A stretch of 64,000 bases of DNA from Pseudomonadota bacterium (GCA_016704655.1 JADIZR010000006.1:62001-126000); one strand, 5' to 3'. Counted from the first letter of the stretch, positions 23,200-32,358 are shown. Notes: generated by a model not told the origin, from the letters alone. Translations and numbers: made by a program.

Positions 23200-24609
23200 G
23201 TGGATTTCCTGGTTGACCAAGCTGACGCCCCGGGTGCCGCGACCGCGCACGAACTCACGCTCGTCCTTTTGGCCGACCTGCCTCGCTGGCTGGAAGCCCA
23301 GGATGCACCCACTCGAGCATGGGTCGCCGCGACGGGTTTCAAAGCGGAGCGCCACCAGGTGCTGTTGCTGCCGTCTGCCGACGGCACGCCGCGTCGGGCG
23401 GCTCTCGGTCTCGGCGCGCTGCCGTCGCTGGACGCGCTCGAACTCTGGCACGTGGCAGGGCTGCCGGAGCGCTTGCCAGCCAGTACCCACTGGCGGGTCA
23501 CGAACGAACTCACCGTCGCTGCAGCCAGCGCGCTCGCGCTGGGCTGGGCCTATGGCAGCTACCGGTTCGACACCTACAAGTCGTCGACACAGCCCGCATC
23601 GGTCAGGGCACGCCTGATCGCACCGTCAGCCGTCGACCACACACACGTCCTGCAACTCGCAGGGGCAACGGCGCTTGCTCGCGATCTCGTCAACACGCCG
23701 GCGTCCGACATGACGCCCGCGCGACTTGCGGCCGAGGCGATCAGGATTGCGCGCGATCACGGTGCGGCCCCGCGGCAAATCCTGGGCGATGAACTGCGAC
23801 GAGGTTTTCCGGCCATCCACGTCGTGGGGCAGGCTTCCACGTGCGCCCCGCGACTGATCGACTTCGTCTGGGGCGATCCGACGCACCCGAAAGTGACGTT
23901 GATCGGCAAGGGCGTCTGTTTCGACACCGGCGGCCTCGACATCAAGCCGTCGGCCGGCATGGCGCTGATGAAGAAAGACATGGGTGGCGCAGCGTGCACG
24001 CTGGCGCTCGCGCAACTCATCATGCAGTCGCAACTGCGCGTGCGGTTGCGGGTGCTGATTCCGGCCGTCGAGAACGCAATCGCCGGCAACGCGTATCGCC
24101 CCGGCGACGTGATTCGCACACGCAAGGGTGTCACTGTCGAGATCGGCAACACGGATGCCGAAGGCCGGCTGGTGTTGTGTGATGCCATTGCGCTTGCGGA
24201 CGAAGAAAAGCCTGACCTGATGGTGGACCTCGCGACGCTCACTGGCGCGGCACGCGTGGCGCTAGGTCCCGAATTACCGGCGGTGTTCGGCACGCGCCAG
24301 GAAACCATCGACGCATTGCTGCGGGCCGGCCGGCAAGTGGCGGACCCGCTGTGGCAGATGCCGCTCTGGAGCGGTTACGACGACGACATCGCCAGCAAGG
24401 TCGCGGACATCAACAACGCCTCGGCCTCGGCGTTTGCAGGCGCGATCATCGGGGCGCTGTACCTCAAGCGCTTCGTGACCAACGCCCAGGACTGGGTGCA
24501 CGTCGACCTGTTCGCGTGGAACCCGAAGGATCGGCCGGGCCGCCCGGTCGGGGCGGAGGCGCATGCCGTGCGCGCGCTGCACGCGATGCTCGCCGAACGT
24601 TATGCGTAG
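23200..24609 (+). CDS. M17 leucyl aminopeptidase family protein
   Basis: Cytosolic metallo-aminopeptidase of 469 residues that removes N-terminal amino acids. The C-terminal catalytic domain (about residue 165 on) has KGVCFDTGGLDIKPSAGMALMKKDMGGAA with metal/active-site Lys and Asp, and the PROSITE-type signature NTDAEGRLVLCDA. The N-terminal domain is divergent. It starts at GTG 23200, divergent from the ilv leader promoter. Which M17 subgroup (PepA, PepB or other) it belongs to is not clear. Confidence 0.88.
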   Translation: MDFLVDQADAPGAATAHELTLVLLADLPRWLEAQDAPTRAWVAATGFKAERHQVLLLPSADGTPRRAALGLGALPSLDALELWHVAGLPERLPASTHWRVTNELTVAAASALALGWAYGSYRFDTYKSSTQPASVRARLIAPSAVDHTHVLQLAGATALARDLVNTPASDMTPARLAAEAIRIARDHGAAPRQILGDELRRGFPAIHVVGQASTCAPRLIDFVWGDPTHPKVTLIGKGVCFDTGGLDIKPSAGMALMKKDMGGAACTLALAQLIMQSQLRVRLRVLIPAVENAIAGNAYRPGDVIRTRKGVTVEIGNTDAEGRLVLCDAIALADEEKPDLMVDLATLTGAARVALGPELPAVFGTRQETIDALLRAGRQVADPLWQMPLWSGYDDDIASKVADINNASASAFAGAIIGALYLKRFVTNAQDWVHVDLFAWNPKDRPGRPVGAEAHAVRALHAMLAERYA

Positions 24610-24627
24610 ACAGGGCGGGGTGCACCA

Positions 24628-24705
24628 GGCAGGTCGGTTCAGTGGCTCGTCCGGAGCGCGTGTCTGCCTTTCCAAGCGCAGGACGAGCCGCTGAAGCGAC
24701 CTGCC
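24628..24705 (-). repeat. conserved-loop hairpin, copy 1
   Basis: Arms of 25 nt (24628-24652 and 24681-24705) pair with two mismatches. The loop holds the family core CGCGTGTCTGCCTTTCCAAG at 24657-24676 in reverse orientation. The arm sequence (GGTCGGTTCAGTGGCTCGTCC) is unlike the other copies. It fills the gap between the aminopeptidase stop and the next start. Confidence 0.8.
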
Positions 24706-24707
24706 AC

Positions 24708-25967
24708 GTGATCGACCTGCGTTACGAAAGGCGCGCCTGGACGCTGATCTACCTCTGCCTCGGGCTGGTTGAAGGCGGCACCGCGGCGGTGATGGTCCGG
24801 TCGCTGTTCGGCGACCAGGCGCCAGCGCTTGCCGTGGACCTGGTCGTGGCCATCGTGAGCGCGGCGCCGGCCTGGGCCAACCTGGCAAGCATGGCGTATG
24901 CGAGGCGCGCACAGGGCCAGCGCAAGATCTCGTTCCTGTTTCCGCTGCTGCTGGCGATGGCGGCGTGCGTGGGCGCGCTGGCGCTGGTGCCGAGGAGCGG
25001 GGCAGGGCTGCTGCTGTTTCTCGCGCTGTACGCTGCCGCGCGCCTGCTCTGGGCCGGCGTCGAAACCGTGCGCTCCGTGCTCTGGAGCGTGAACTACCCG
25101 TCGCGGCTGCGCGCGCGGATCACCGGGCGCATCACGATCAACACGTCGATCGCGCTCGCGATCACCGGTCTCGGCATCGGCTGGCTGCTCGGGCACGAGG
25201 GTCCGTGGTGGCGTATCGCGATTGCCCTGGGCGCCGTCTGCGGCGTGGCGGGAGCGCTCGCCTTCCGGCAGTTCAAGGTTCGGCGCGAGGAAGAACTGCT
25301 CGAGGCCGAGCGCGCACGGCTCGTGGCAGGTGCCTCGTTCGGCTTCGGTGGCATGCGGGCGCTGCTCGCGCGCGACGCGGCGTTCCGACGCTACCAGTAC
25401 GCGATGTCGATGTTTGGGGCGGGCATGCTCTCGCTCACGCCGCTGATGGTGATCTGCCTCGGCGACGTGCTGCGGTTGCCGGCGTTGTGGCAGGTGCTGG
25501 TCACGACCGCGATCCCGGTCATGGTGGTGCCGTTCGCGATCCAGCCGTGGGCGCGCTACCTGGATCTCCATCGCGTGCTGGCGTTCCGCTCGGTGCACGG
25601 CAAGTTCACGGTGGCCGCGGTCGTGCTGTTAGTCGCGGCGGTGCTGCTGCACTTGCCGCTGCTGCTGGCTCCCGGCGCCGTGTTGCTTGGCGTCAGCGTG
25701 GCGGCCGGCAGCCTCGGCTGGACGCTGGGCCACAATGACTTCGCCCCGCGTGGCGAGGAAACGCGCTACATGGCGCTGCACGTGACGCTCACCGGCATGC
25801 GCGGGCTGGTCGCGCCGCCACTGACGATCGCGCTGTATCACCTGCTCGACCGCCTGCACGCTGGACTCGGTCCGGCAGCGCTGCTGTTGCCCCTGCTCTT
25901 CGTCATGAGCGGGGCCTATCGCTTCCATGCGCTGCATCGACTGCAGGTGGCAGCAAACACCGCGTGA
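24708..25967 (+). CDS. MFS-type membrane transporter
   Basis: A 419-residue polytopic protein with about twelve hydrophobic segments. It lacks the classical motif A and has ETVRSVLWSVNYPSRLRARITGRI between helices, which fits an atypical MFS subfamily. Substrate unknown. GTG 24708 starts 3 nt after a conserved-loop hairpin and has no visible ribosome-binding site, so the hairpin may affect its translation. The frame is open upstream to 24351, but that stretch overlaps the aminopeptidase gene. Confidence 0.7.
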   Translation: MIDLRYERRAWTLIYLCLGLVEGGTAAVMVRSLFGDQAPALAVDLVVAIVSAAPAWANLASMAYARRAQGQRKISFLFPLLLAMAACVGALALVPRSGAGLLLFLALYAAARLLWAGVETVRSVLWSVNYPSRLRARITGRITINTSIALAITGLGIGWLLGHEGPWWRIAIALGAVCGVAGALAFRQFKVRREEELLEAERARLVAGASFGFGGMRALLARDAAFRRYQYAMSMFGAGMLSLTPLMVICLGDVLRLPALWQVLVTTAIPVMVVPFAIQPWARYLDLHRVLAFRSVHGKFTVAAVVLLVAAVLLHLPLLLAPGAVLLGVSVAAGSLGWTLGHNDFAPRGEETRYMALHVTLTGMRGLVAPPLTIALYHLLDRLHAGLGPAALLLPLLFVMSGAYRFHALHRLQVAANTA

Positions 25968-26026
25968 CCGCCGCACCCGCTGGCCGCACAATTACCCAGT
26001 GAATTTTCCTGCCCGGAGTCCATTCG

Positions 26027-27734
26027 ATGAGTCGACGCAAAGTAGATACCCGCCCGTACTCGAAACTCGTATTCGATGGCGTCAAGCAGACGCCCAGCCG
26101 GGCAATGCTCCGTGCAGTCGGGTTCGACGATCGCGATTTCAAGAAGCCGCAGGTCGGCATCGCCTCGACGTGGAGCAACGTCACGCCGTGCAACATGCAC
26201 ATCGACAAGCTGGCCGAAGCGGCAGCGAAAGGGGGCGAACGCGGCGGGAGGCAAAAGCACCACGTTCGGCACCATCACCGTGTCCGACGGCATCTCGATG
26301 GGCACGCCCGGCATGCGGTACTCGCTGGTGTCCCGTGAAGTGATCGCGGACTCGATCGAGACCGTGGTGGGCGCGCAGGGGTTCGACGGCGTGGTCGCGA
26401 TCGGGGGCTGCGACAAGAACATGCCGGGTTGCATGATGGCGATTGCGCGGCTCGATCGTCCCGCTGTATTTGTATACGGCGGCACGATCAAACCGGGAGA
26501 GAAGAAACGCGACGTGGTCTCGGTCTTCGAGGCCGTCGGCGCGCACGCGGCCGGGGTCATCAGCGACAAGCAGCTGAAGGAAGTCGAGCGCACGGCTATT
26601 CCCGGCGCGGGCAGCTGCGGCGGCATGTACACGGCCAATACCATGGCGTCCGCCATCGAAGCGCTCGGCATGAGTCTCGCGAACAGTTCGGCGCAGGAGG
26701 CCGTCTCGCGCAACAAGCGCACCGATGCGGAGCGGGCCGGGCGGGCCGTCGTCAACCTGATCAAGCTCGGCATCAAGCCGTCGCTGATCCTCACGCGCGA
26801 AGCCTTCGAGAACGCCATCGTCGTCACGATCGCGCTGGGCGGTTCCACCAACGCCGTGCTGCACCTGCTGGCGATCGCGCACGCGGCGGGCGTGCCGCTC
26901 GAACTCGACGACTTCACGCGCATCGGGGCGAAGGTGCCGGTGCTCGCGGACCTGCGGCCGAGCGGCAGGTACTCGATGTCGGACCTCATCCGCATCGGCG
27001 GCATCCAGCCGCTGATGAAGTCGCTGCTCGACGCCGGCATGCTGCACGGCGACTGCCTGACGGTCACCGGCAAGGCTTTGCGCGTGAACCTGGCGCGCGT
27101 GAAGCCCTATCCGAGCGGCCAGGACATGGTGCGGCCGCTGACGAACCCGCTCAAGCGCGAGAGTCACCTGGTCGTGCTTTACGGCAACCTCGCGCCGGAA
27201 GGCGCAGTCGCGAAGATCAGCGGCAAGGAAGGCCTCACGTTCACCGGCAGAGCACGAGTCTTCGAGGGCGAGGAGGCGACGCTGCAGGCGATTCTCGACG
27301 GCACCGTGCGCGCGGGCGACGTGCTGGTCGTGCGTTACGAAGGGCCGCGCGGCGGCCCTGGCATGCGCGAAATGCTGAGTCCAACCGCTGCGATCATGGG
27401 CAAGGGCCTCGGCGACAAGGTTGCGCTGATCACCGATGGGCGCTTCTCGGGCGGCAGCCACGGCTTCGTCGTGGGCCACGTCGCGCCCGAGGCGGCGCTC
27501 GGCGGCCCGCTCGCGCTCGTGCATGACGGCGACTCCATCAGCATCGATGCCACGAAGCGTGCTGTGACGTTGCACGTTGCGGCCGACGTGCTCGCAGCGC
27601 GTCGCGCCAGCTGGCGACCGCGTGCTCCTTATGCGCGGCGCGGAGTGCTCGCCAAGTATGCGGAGCTGGTGAGCAGCGCATCGCTCGGCGCGGTGACCGA
27701 CCGGGGATTGAAGGTGGCTGAAGCGCCGGCCTGA
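26027..27734 (+). CDS. ilvD: dihydroxyacid dehydratase, one frameshift
   Basis: Fe-S dehydratase of valine/isoleucine synthesis. The N-terminal frame from ATG 26027 reads to HIDKLAEAAAKG. The remainder (KGANAAGGKSTTFGTITVSDGISMG, GGCDKNMPGC with cluster Cys, GSCGGMYTANTMASAIEALG, DGRFSGG) is in the frame one base later. The break is at five consecutive G (26231-26235) where four would restore a normal protein of about 568 residues. Both sides are fully conserved, so this is probably a sequencing error and the gene is likely functional. It stands apart from the ilvC-leu operon. Confidence 0.92.
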
Positions 27735-28054
27735 CGAGCCCTGCATGATTTGTCGCGGCACAAGTATTGTGTTGCTGCACTCGCGTCGGTAAAGTCGCGC
27801 CCGCCGTCAGAACCGGGCAGGGCCGGCTGCATCTGCATCGGAACTGCATTGCTTCGTGTTGCGCCGCAGCATGAGTTAAGAACAACGACGGTGTTCGCGC
27901 AGGCACGAAATGAATGGCTCGGCAAGAGCCTGCGTCGTCCTTCGCGGTAAGCGTCAGGGGTTGCGAGGGTGGTTGCGGTCTTGTAGTGTCGTCCGTCCCG
28001 GGGAGGACGCGGCCGAGGCCGGGACATCCGTGCGCCCACAGTAGTGGAGGGGAA
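27735..28054 (+). other. intergenic region before tonB
   Basis: 320 nt without a convincing gene. It probably holds the tonB promoter: a weak candidate is TTGCGA...TGTAGT near 27960-27990. GTCCCGG and CCGGGAC near 28000-28025 can form a hairpin in the 5' UTR. I see no clear Fur box. Confidence 0.4.
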
Positions 28055-28708
28055 GTGGCTTACAGTTATTCGATCGACGATCCGGCCAAGAACAGCAAGC
28101 GAACGCTTGCCTTCATCCTGACCGTCCTGATCCATGTCTTTTTCTTCTGGATCCTCGCGTCCGGTCTCGGTGCCAAGATGGTCCAGACCGTCATGGGTCC
28201 GGTTGAGACGAAGATGATTGAAGAGCTTCCTGACGACGACAAGGAACCGCCGCCGCCGCCGCCGGACATCGAGCAGCCGCCGCCGTACGTGCCGCCGCCG
28301 GAGGTTTCCATCGATCTAGCGATCGACACCGGTCCCACCACCGCCATCTCGAACGCAACGTCCGAGCGGCCCGTAGCGGCGCCGCCGCCGGCGCCGAAGC
28401 CGGTCGAACGCGCTGTGGTCAAGTCGCCACCGTCCGCAACCGGCAAGGGTTCGCGCACGTCGCTGCCGGAATACCCGCCGGCCTCGCGCCGCGCTGGCGA
28501 AGCGGGCACCGTGCAGCTGCGCTGCTTCGTGAAGGAAGACGGCCGCTGCAGCGAAGTCTCCATCGTCAAGAGCAGCGGCTTCAACAAGCTGGATGAAGCA
28601 GCCGTGAAGGAAGTCCAGCGCAACTGGAAGTTCGTCCCGGGCAAGGAAGACGGCAAGCCGGTCGCCATGTGGCACACCTTTGCCGTGACCTTCAAGCTGA
28701 CCGATTGA
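28055..28708 (+). CDS. tonB: TonB energy transducer
   Basis: Periplasm-spanning protein, 217 residues, that passes proton-motive force from ExbBD to outer-membrane receptors. One N-terminal membrane anchor (TLAFILTVLIHVFFFWILA), a proline-rich linker (PPPPPPDIEQPPPYVPPP), and the C-terminal TonB domain with LPEYPPASRRAGEAGTV and RNWKFVPG. GTG 28055 follows GGAGGGGAA, a good ribosome-binding site. The frame is open upstream to 27914, but that part shows no similarity. It heads the tonB-exbB-exbD-exbD unit. Confidence 0.92.
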   Translation: MAYSYSIDDPAKNSKRTLAFILTVLIHVFFFWILASGLGAKMVQTVMGPVETKMIEELPDDDKEPPPPPPDIEQPPPYVPPPEVSIDLAIDTGPTTAISNATSERPVAAPPPAPKPVERAVVKSPPSATGKGSRTSLPEYPPASRRAGEAGTVQLRCFVKEDGRCSEVSIVKSSGFNKLDEAAVKEVQRNWKFVPGKEDGKPVAMWHTFAVTFKLTD

Positions 28709-28776
28709 TCCTCGAAAGTTGATCCTTCCCTGAACTCATCGTCGTATCAAGAAAACAGACACAGGAACCGATTTCA

Positions 28777-29502
28777 ATGGCCACCGAAAGCGTAACCGTC
28801 GACAACCCATACGGAATTGGCGCCCTCTGGGCACAGGGCGACTTTGTCGCGAAGGGCGTAATGGTCCTGCTCGTCATCATGTCTGCTTATTCCTGGTTCA
28901 TCATCTTCACCAAGTGGTGGGAACAGCGGCGTCTGTTGTCGCAGGCACACGAGGCAGAGAAGAACTTCTGGGCGGCCGACAACATCAAGACCGGCCTGAG
29001 CAAGCTGTCGGGCAAGGGCAACATCTTCAAGGGCATGGCCGCCGAGGCGATCGACGCCGCGGAGCACCATGACACGCGCCTGACCCAGCAGGTGCCGCTG
29101 CACGAGTGGATCGACAACGTGCTTGCCCGCGCCACGGCCCGCATCAACAGCGCGCTGTCGACGCAGCTGCCGTTCCTGGCCACCACCGGTTCGACGGCTC
29201 CGTTCATCGGCCTGTTCGGCACGGTGTGGGGCATCTACCACGCGCTCGTCGCGATCGGCGTGGCCGGCCAGGCTTCGATCGACAAGGTGGCGGGTCCCGT
29301 CGGCGAAGCCCTGATCATGACGGCCATCGGTCTCGCGGTTGCGGTGCCGGCGGTGCTCGGCTACAACTTCCTGCTCGGCCGCAACAAGCAGATCATGGAG
29401 CGCGTCAAGCTCTTCTCGAGCGACCTCGAGCAGGTGATCGTCAGCGGTTCGCGCATCGAAGGCGCGGGCGCCAAGGTCATCTCGGGCGGCGTCAAGAAGT
29501 AA
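28777..29502 (+). CDS. exbB: ExbB (MotA/TolQ/ExbB proton channel)
   Basis: Inner-membrane proton-channel subunit of 241 residues. Three hydrophobic segments: MVLLVIMSAYSWFIIF near the N-terminus, then LATTGSTAPFIGLFGTVWGIYHAL and MTAIGLAVAVPAVLGYNFL. These last two carry the conserved helices of the family. It is located 68 nt after tonB and 42 nt before exbD. Confidence 0.94.
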   Translation: MATESVTVDNPYGIGALWAQGDFVAKGVMVLLVIMSAYSWFIIFTKWWEQRRLLSQAHEAEKNFWAADNIKTGLSKLSGKGNIFKGMAAEAIDAAEHHDTRLTQQVPLHEWIDNVLARATARINSALSTQLPFLATTGSTAPFIGLFGTVWGIYHALVAIGVAGQASIDKVAGPVGEALIMTAIGLAVAVPAVLGYNFLLGRNKQIMERVKLFSSDLEQVIVSGSRIEGAGAKVISGGVKK

Positions 29503-29544
29503 TCGAGCGCTGGCCCTAACAAGCCGCTGGAGACAGAAGCCACC

Positions 29545-29982
29545 ATGAGCATGAACGTATCCTCGGGCGAAGCGGAAATCGACGAGAAGCCGATGTCGGA
29601 GATCAACACCACGCCGCTCGTGGACGTGATGCTGGTGATGCTCATCATCTTCCTGATCACGATTCCCGTGATCACGCAGTCGGTGAAGGTGGATCTGCCG
29701 AAGGCGGCGAACATCCCGACCCAGACGAAGCCCGAAAATATCAACATTGCGGTTGATGCGCAGGGCAACATCTTCTGGAACACGGCGATGGTCCCGACCC
29801 AGGAGGCGCTGCTCGAGCGTCTCAAGTCGGTTGCCGTGATGGATCCCCAGCCGGAAATCCACGTCCGCGGCGACCGTGCCACGGCGTATGAGCATGTCGG
29901 CAGGGTGATGGTGCTGTGCCAGCGGGCCGGCATTCTGAAGGTGGGTTTCATCACCGAACCCGATCGCGGCCTGGCGCGTTGA
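29545..29982 (+). CDS. exbD: ExbD biopolymer transport protein, first copy
   Basis: 145-residue protein with one N-terminal membrane helix carrying the essential Asp: MSEINTTPLVDVMLVMLIIFLITIPVI. The periplasmic domain follows. It is the partner of ExbB. Two exbD genes in tandem are typical of Xanthomonas-type TonB loci, where the second copy may serve particular receptors. Confidence 0.93.
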   Translation: MSMNVSSGEAEIDEKPMSEINTTPLVDVMLVMLIIFLITIPVITQSVKVDLPKAANIPTQTKPENINIAVDAQGNIFWNTAMVPTQEALLERLKSVAVMDPQPEIHVRGDRATAYEHVGRVMVLCQRAGILKVGFITEPDRGLAR

Positions 29983-30003
29983 GTCGCTGCAGGAGTCTGA
30001 ACG

Positions 30004-30420
30004 ATGAGTATGAGTATTGGTGGCGGCGGCGAAGACGAGCCGATGATGGAAATGAACATGACGCCGTTGATCGACGTCCTGCTCGTTCTGCTGGTCATGT
30101 TCATCATCACGATTCCGGTGATGACGCACGCGGTGAAGCTCGACATGCCGCGCCCGACCAACGCGGCGCAGCAGAGCGATCCGGTGGTGATCAACCTCGA
30201 GATCGACTTCGATGGCACGGTGCTCTGGAACGGTTCGCCGGTGACCGTGGACGCGCTTGACGGCTATTTCCGTCGCGAAGCGGCCAACGACCCGCAGCCT
30301 GAGTTGCACATCCGCCCGAACAAGCGCGCGTCGTACGACATCGTCGCGCGCGTACTGGCGGCTGCGCAGCGCAACGGGCTGCTCAAGATCGGCTTCGTCG
30401 GCAACGAGCAGTTCATGTAG
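30004..30420 (+). CDS. exbD2: ExbD biopolymer transport protein, second copy
   Basis: 138-residue paralogue of the preceding ExbD, with the same helix (MTPLIDVLLVLLVMFIITIPVM) and essential Asp. It starts 21 nt after the first copy. The N-terminal stretch is glycine-rich, and the two periplasmic domains are clearly diverged, arguing against a recent duplication. An intrinsic terminator follows 55 nt later. Confidence 0.92.
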   Translation: MSMSIGGGGEDEPMMEMNMTPLIDVLLVLLVMFIITIPVMTHAVKLDMPRPTNAAQQSDPVVINLEIDFDGTVLWNGSPVTVDALDGYFRREAANDPQPELHIRPNKRASYDIVARVLAAAQRNGLLKIGFVGNEQFM

Positions 30421-30474
30421 GTACAGGGTTGTCGTCACCTGCCTGGCGGCGGTGGCGGCATCGGATCAAAGAGG

Positions 30475-30506
30475 GCTGCCGGGGCGAAGAGCTCCGGCGG
30501 CTTTTT
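30475..30506 (+). terminator. intrinsic terminator after exbD2
   Basis: GCTGCCGG and CCGGCGGC pair (one G-U) across an 11-nt loop and are followed by TTTTT. It ends the tonB-exb transcript before the TPR gene. Confidence 0.8.
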
Positions 30507-30544
30507 CCTTGTCAGCGGGACTAGAACTCCCAGTGAGGAATTCG

Positions 30545-31762
30545 ATGAGCAAGGCGAGTTTCGTTCTCACCGGTGCGCTCGCGATTGCGGGCTGGATCGG
30601 TGTCGCCGGCACGATGCTGGTGGTTCCTGCAACCGCGCAAGCGCAGCAGAAGGTCAGCCAGAAGGTCGGAGTGCCGCTCAAGGCTGCGCAGGACAGCATC
30701 GCCAGGAAGAAATGGGATGCGGCGCTGGGCAAGATCAAGGAGGCGGACGCTGCGCCGGGCAAGACAGCGTTCGACCAGTACAAGATCAACGAGATGCTGT
30801 GGTACGTGTACCTGCAGCAGGGCCGCAATGCCGACGCGGCGCGCGTCCTCGAGGGCCAACTCGCTTCCGGCCAGATGCCGGCGAGTGAGAAAGTGTCGCG
30901 AACCAAGACTCTCGCCCAGCTCTACGCCCGTGCGGGAAACTACGGCAAGGCTGCTGCGACGGCACAGCAGTACCTGAAGTCCGTTCCCGGCGACAAGGAC
31001 ATGCAGCTGCTGGTCGCCAACGCGTACTACCAGCAGAAGGACTACAAGGGCGCGATCGCCGCAGCGGATCGCGTCATGAAGGGCGGCGGCACGCCGAGCC
31101 AGGACCTGCTGCAGCTCGTGCTGCGCTCCAACTACGAGCTGGGCGATTCGGCCGGTACGGCGAAGGCGCTCGACCAGTTGCTGAAGTACTACCCGTCGAC
31201 CGACACGTGGGTCCGCGTGCTCGACGGCTACCTGAAGACGACCAAGCATGACCACGCGTTGATGGCGCTGTATCGCCTGGCGGAGGATGTGGGCGCACTG
31301 CAGGACGCTCGGCAGTACACCGACATGACGCAGGCCCTCATTATCGCGGGTTTCGGTCAGGAAGCCGAGCGCGTGATGCAGAAGGGAATCGACGCCAGCC
31401 TGTTTGCGGGCGACGAGGCGACGCGCGCCAAGCGCACGATCGACGCCGCCAAGCGCAAGGCTGATGCCGAGCGCGCTGCGCTGCCGAAGGCGGCAGGCGC
31501 GCTTGCTGCAGCCAAAACCGGCGACGACATCGAGAAGGTCGGCGAGCTGTACTTCAGCGCGGGCGACTATGCCAACGCGTCGGCCGTGCTGCAGAAGGCC
31601 GTCGCCAAGGGCGGCCTGTCGGACGCGGACAGCGCGCAGATGCTGCTCGGCATCGCGCTCAAGCGCAAGGGCGACAAGGCCAATGCGATGAAGGCGTTCG
31701 ACCTGGTCAAGGATCCGCAGTTCGCCGAAATCGCGAAGCTCTGGAAGATCGCCGCACGCTGA
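30545..31762 (+). CDS. secreted TPR-repeat protein A
   Basis: 405-residue protein with an N-terminal signal peptide (hydrophobic segment to about residue 32, ending ATAQAQQ), so probably periplasmic. The rest is helical TPR/Sel1-like repeats rich in Ala, Gly and Lys, for example LYARAGNYGKAAATAQQYL and LYFSAGDYANASAVLQKA. It starts at ATG 30545; the frame is open upstream only across exbD2. It is paralogous to the protein encoded convergently at 32359 (shared LRSNYELGD/LRSNYELKD, LYFSAGDYANA and a final LWKI/LWKL). The location next to tonB-exb suggests a link to TonB-dependent uptake; function unknown. Confidence 0.75.
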   Translation: MSKASFVLTGALAIAGWIGVAGTMLVVPATAQAQQKVSQKVGVPLKAAQDSIARKKWDAALGKIKEADAAPGKTAFDQYKINEMLWYVYLQQGRNADAARVLEGQLASGQMPASEKVSRTKTLAQLYARAGNYGKAAATAQQYLKSVPGDKDMQLLVANAYYQQKDYKGAIAAADRVMKGGGTPSQDLLQLVLRSNYELGDSAGTAKALDQLLKYYPSTDTWVRVLDGYLKTTKHDHALMALYRLAEDVGALQDARQYTDMTQALIIAGFGQEAERVMQKGIDASLFAGDEATRAKRTIDAAKRKADAERAALPKAAGALAAAKTGDDIEKVGELYFSAGDYANASAVLQKAVAKGGLSDADSAQMLLGIALKRKGDKANAMKAFDLVKDPQFAEIAKLWKIAAR

Positions 31763-31805
31763 TTCCGCCGGCGCGTCAGTGCGCCGCGGTCGGTTGAGAA
31801 CGGGA

Positions 31806-31834
31806 GGGCACGGGCGCAAGTTCGTGCCCTTTTT
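31806..31834 (+). terminator. intrinsic terminator of TPR gene A
   Basis: GGGCACG and CGTGCCC pair across a 10-nt loop, followed by TTTTT, 44 nt after the stop. Confidence 0.85.
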
Positions 31835-31837
31835 CAT

Positions 31838-32026
31838 GGCGGTCGATCCGGTGGCTTTCCCCGAGCTTGGAAGGGCAGACAGGCGCTAGTTACTGGCGGT
31901 CGATCCGGTGCCTTTCCCCGGGCTTGGAAAGGCAGACACGCGACAGTTTCGGGCGGTCGATCCAGTCGTTCTTCCCGAGCTTGGAAAGGCAGATACGCGC
32001 TCGGGAAGAACGACTGGACCGACCGC
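31838..32026 (+). repeat. conserved-loop hairpin, copy 2, with two tandem half-units
   Basis: The complete unit has 27-nt arms (31953-31979, 32000-32026; one mismatch) around loop CTTGGAAAGGCAGATACGCG (31980-31999). Two half-units (31838-31885 and 31895-31942) carry the left arm and loop but no right arm, spaced exactly 57 nt apart and 57 nt from the complete one. Confidence 0.85.
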
Positions 32027-32036
32027 CTGCGAGACT

Positions 32037-32081
32037 GCGCCTGAACGGATTCTCGCCAAAGCCCGAGAATCCGTACGGCGC
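32037..32081 (+). repeat. module B hairpin after copy 2
   Basis: GCGCCTGAACGGATTCTCG pairs with CGAGAATCCG...GGCGC across CCAAAGCC. It follows copy 2 through GCGAGACT. The same base (GCGAGACnGCGCCTGA ... ACGGCGC) with a different tip follows copy 7 at 62356. Confidence 0.65.
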
Positions 32082-32198
32082 CTGCAGCCTGCCAGGGGTC
32101 GATCGGAGCTGCTGCCGGCCGTCCAGTGCTCATGGCTGGTGATCAAGGTAGCGCGGCTCGAGACTGCGTTCCGACGCTCGCCACGCTGCGTACTGGCG

Positions 32199-32280
32199 GC
32201 AGGCAACCGATCCGGGACCTTGCCCCGAGCGCGTGTCTGCCTTTCCAAGCTCGGGGCAAGGTCCCGGGTCGGTTGCCTGC
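32199..32280 (-). repeat. conserved-loop hairpin, copy 3
   Basis: 31-nt arms (32199-32229, 32250-32280) with one or two mismatches, loop CGCGTGTCTGCCTTTCCAAG (32230-32249), reverse orientation to copy 2. A weak relic of the loop (CAGGTGTCCGCC) sits at 32287, again 57 nt on. Confidence 0.85.
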
Positions 32281-32300
32281 AACCGGCAGGTGTCCGCCAA

Positions 32301-32336
32301 GAAAAAGGCCCCGCGGGTCAAGAACCCACGGGGCCC
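32301..32336 (-). terminator. intrinsic terminator of TPR gene B
   Basis: GGCCCCGTGGGT and ACCCGCGGGGCC (minus strand) form a 12-bp stem with one mismatch, followed by a UUUUU tract (32306-32302), 23 nt after the stop. Confidence 0.85.
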
Positions 32337-32358
32337 GAGTTCGCCGGCGCGAGCCGGA

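Noticed and set aside
24628..24705. Hairpins taken as integron attC sites
   Set aside because: No RYYYAAC/GTTRRRY boxes, no integrase, and conservation is in the loop and not in the stem ends as in attC.
27914..28054. Longer TonB from 27914
   Set aside because: The extra residues are Arg/Gly-rich, lie before a strong GGAGG ribosome-binding site, and would precede the membrane anchor with an unusual cytoplasmic tail.
31838..32026. 57-nt tandem units taken as a CRISPR array
   Set aside because: Repeats are long, include a self-complementary stem, spacers are not unique 30-40-mers, and no cas genes are in the window.
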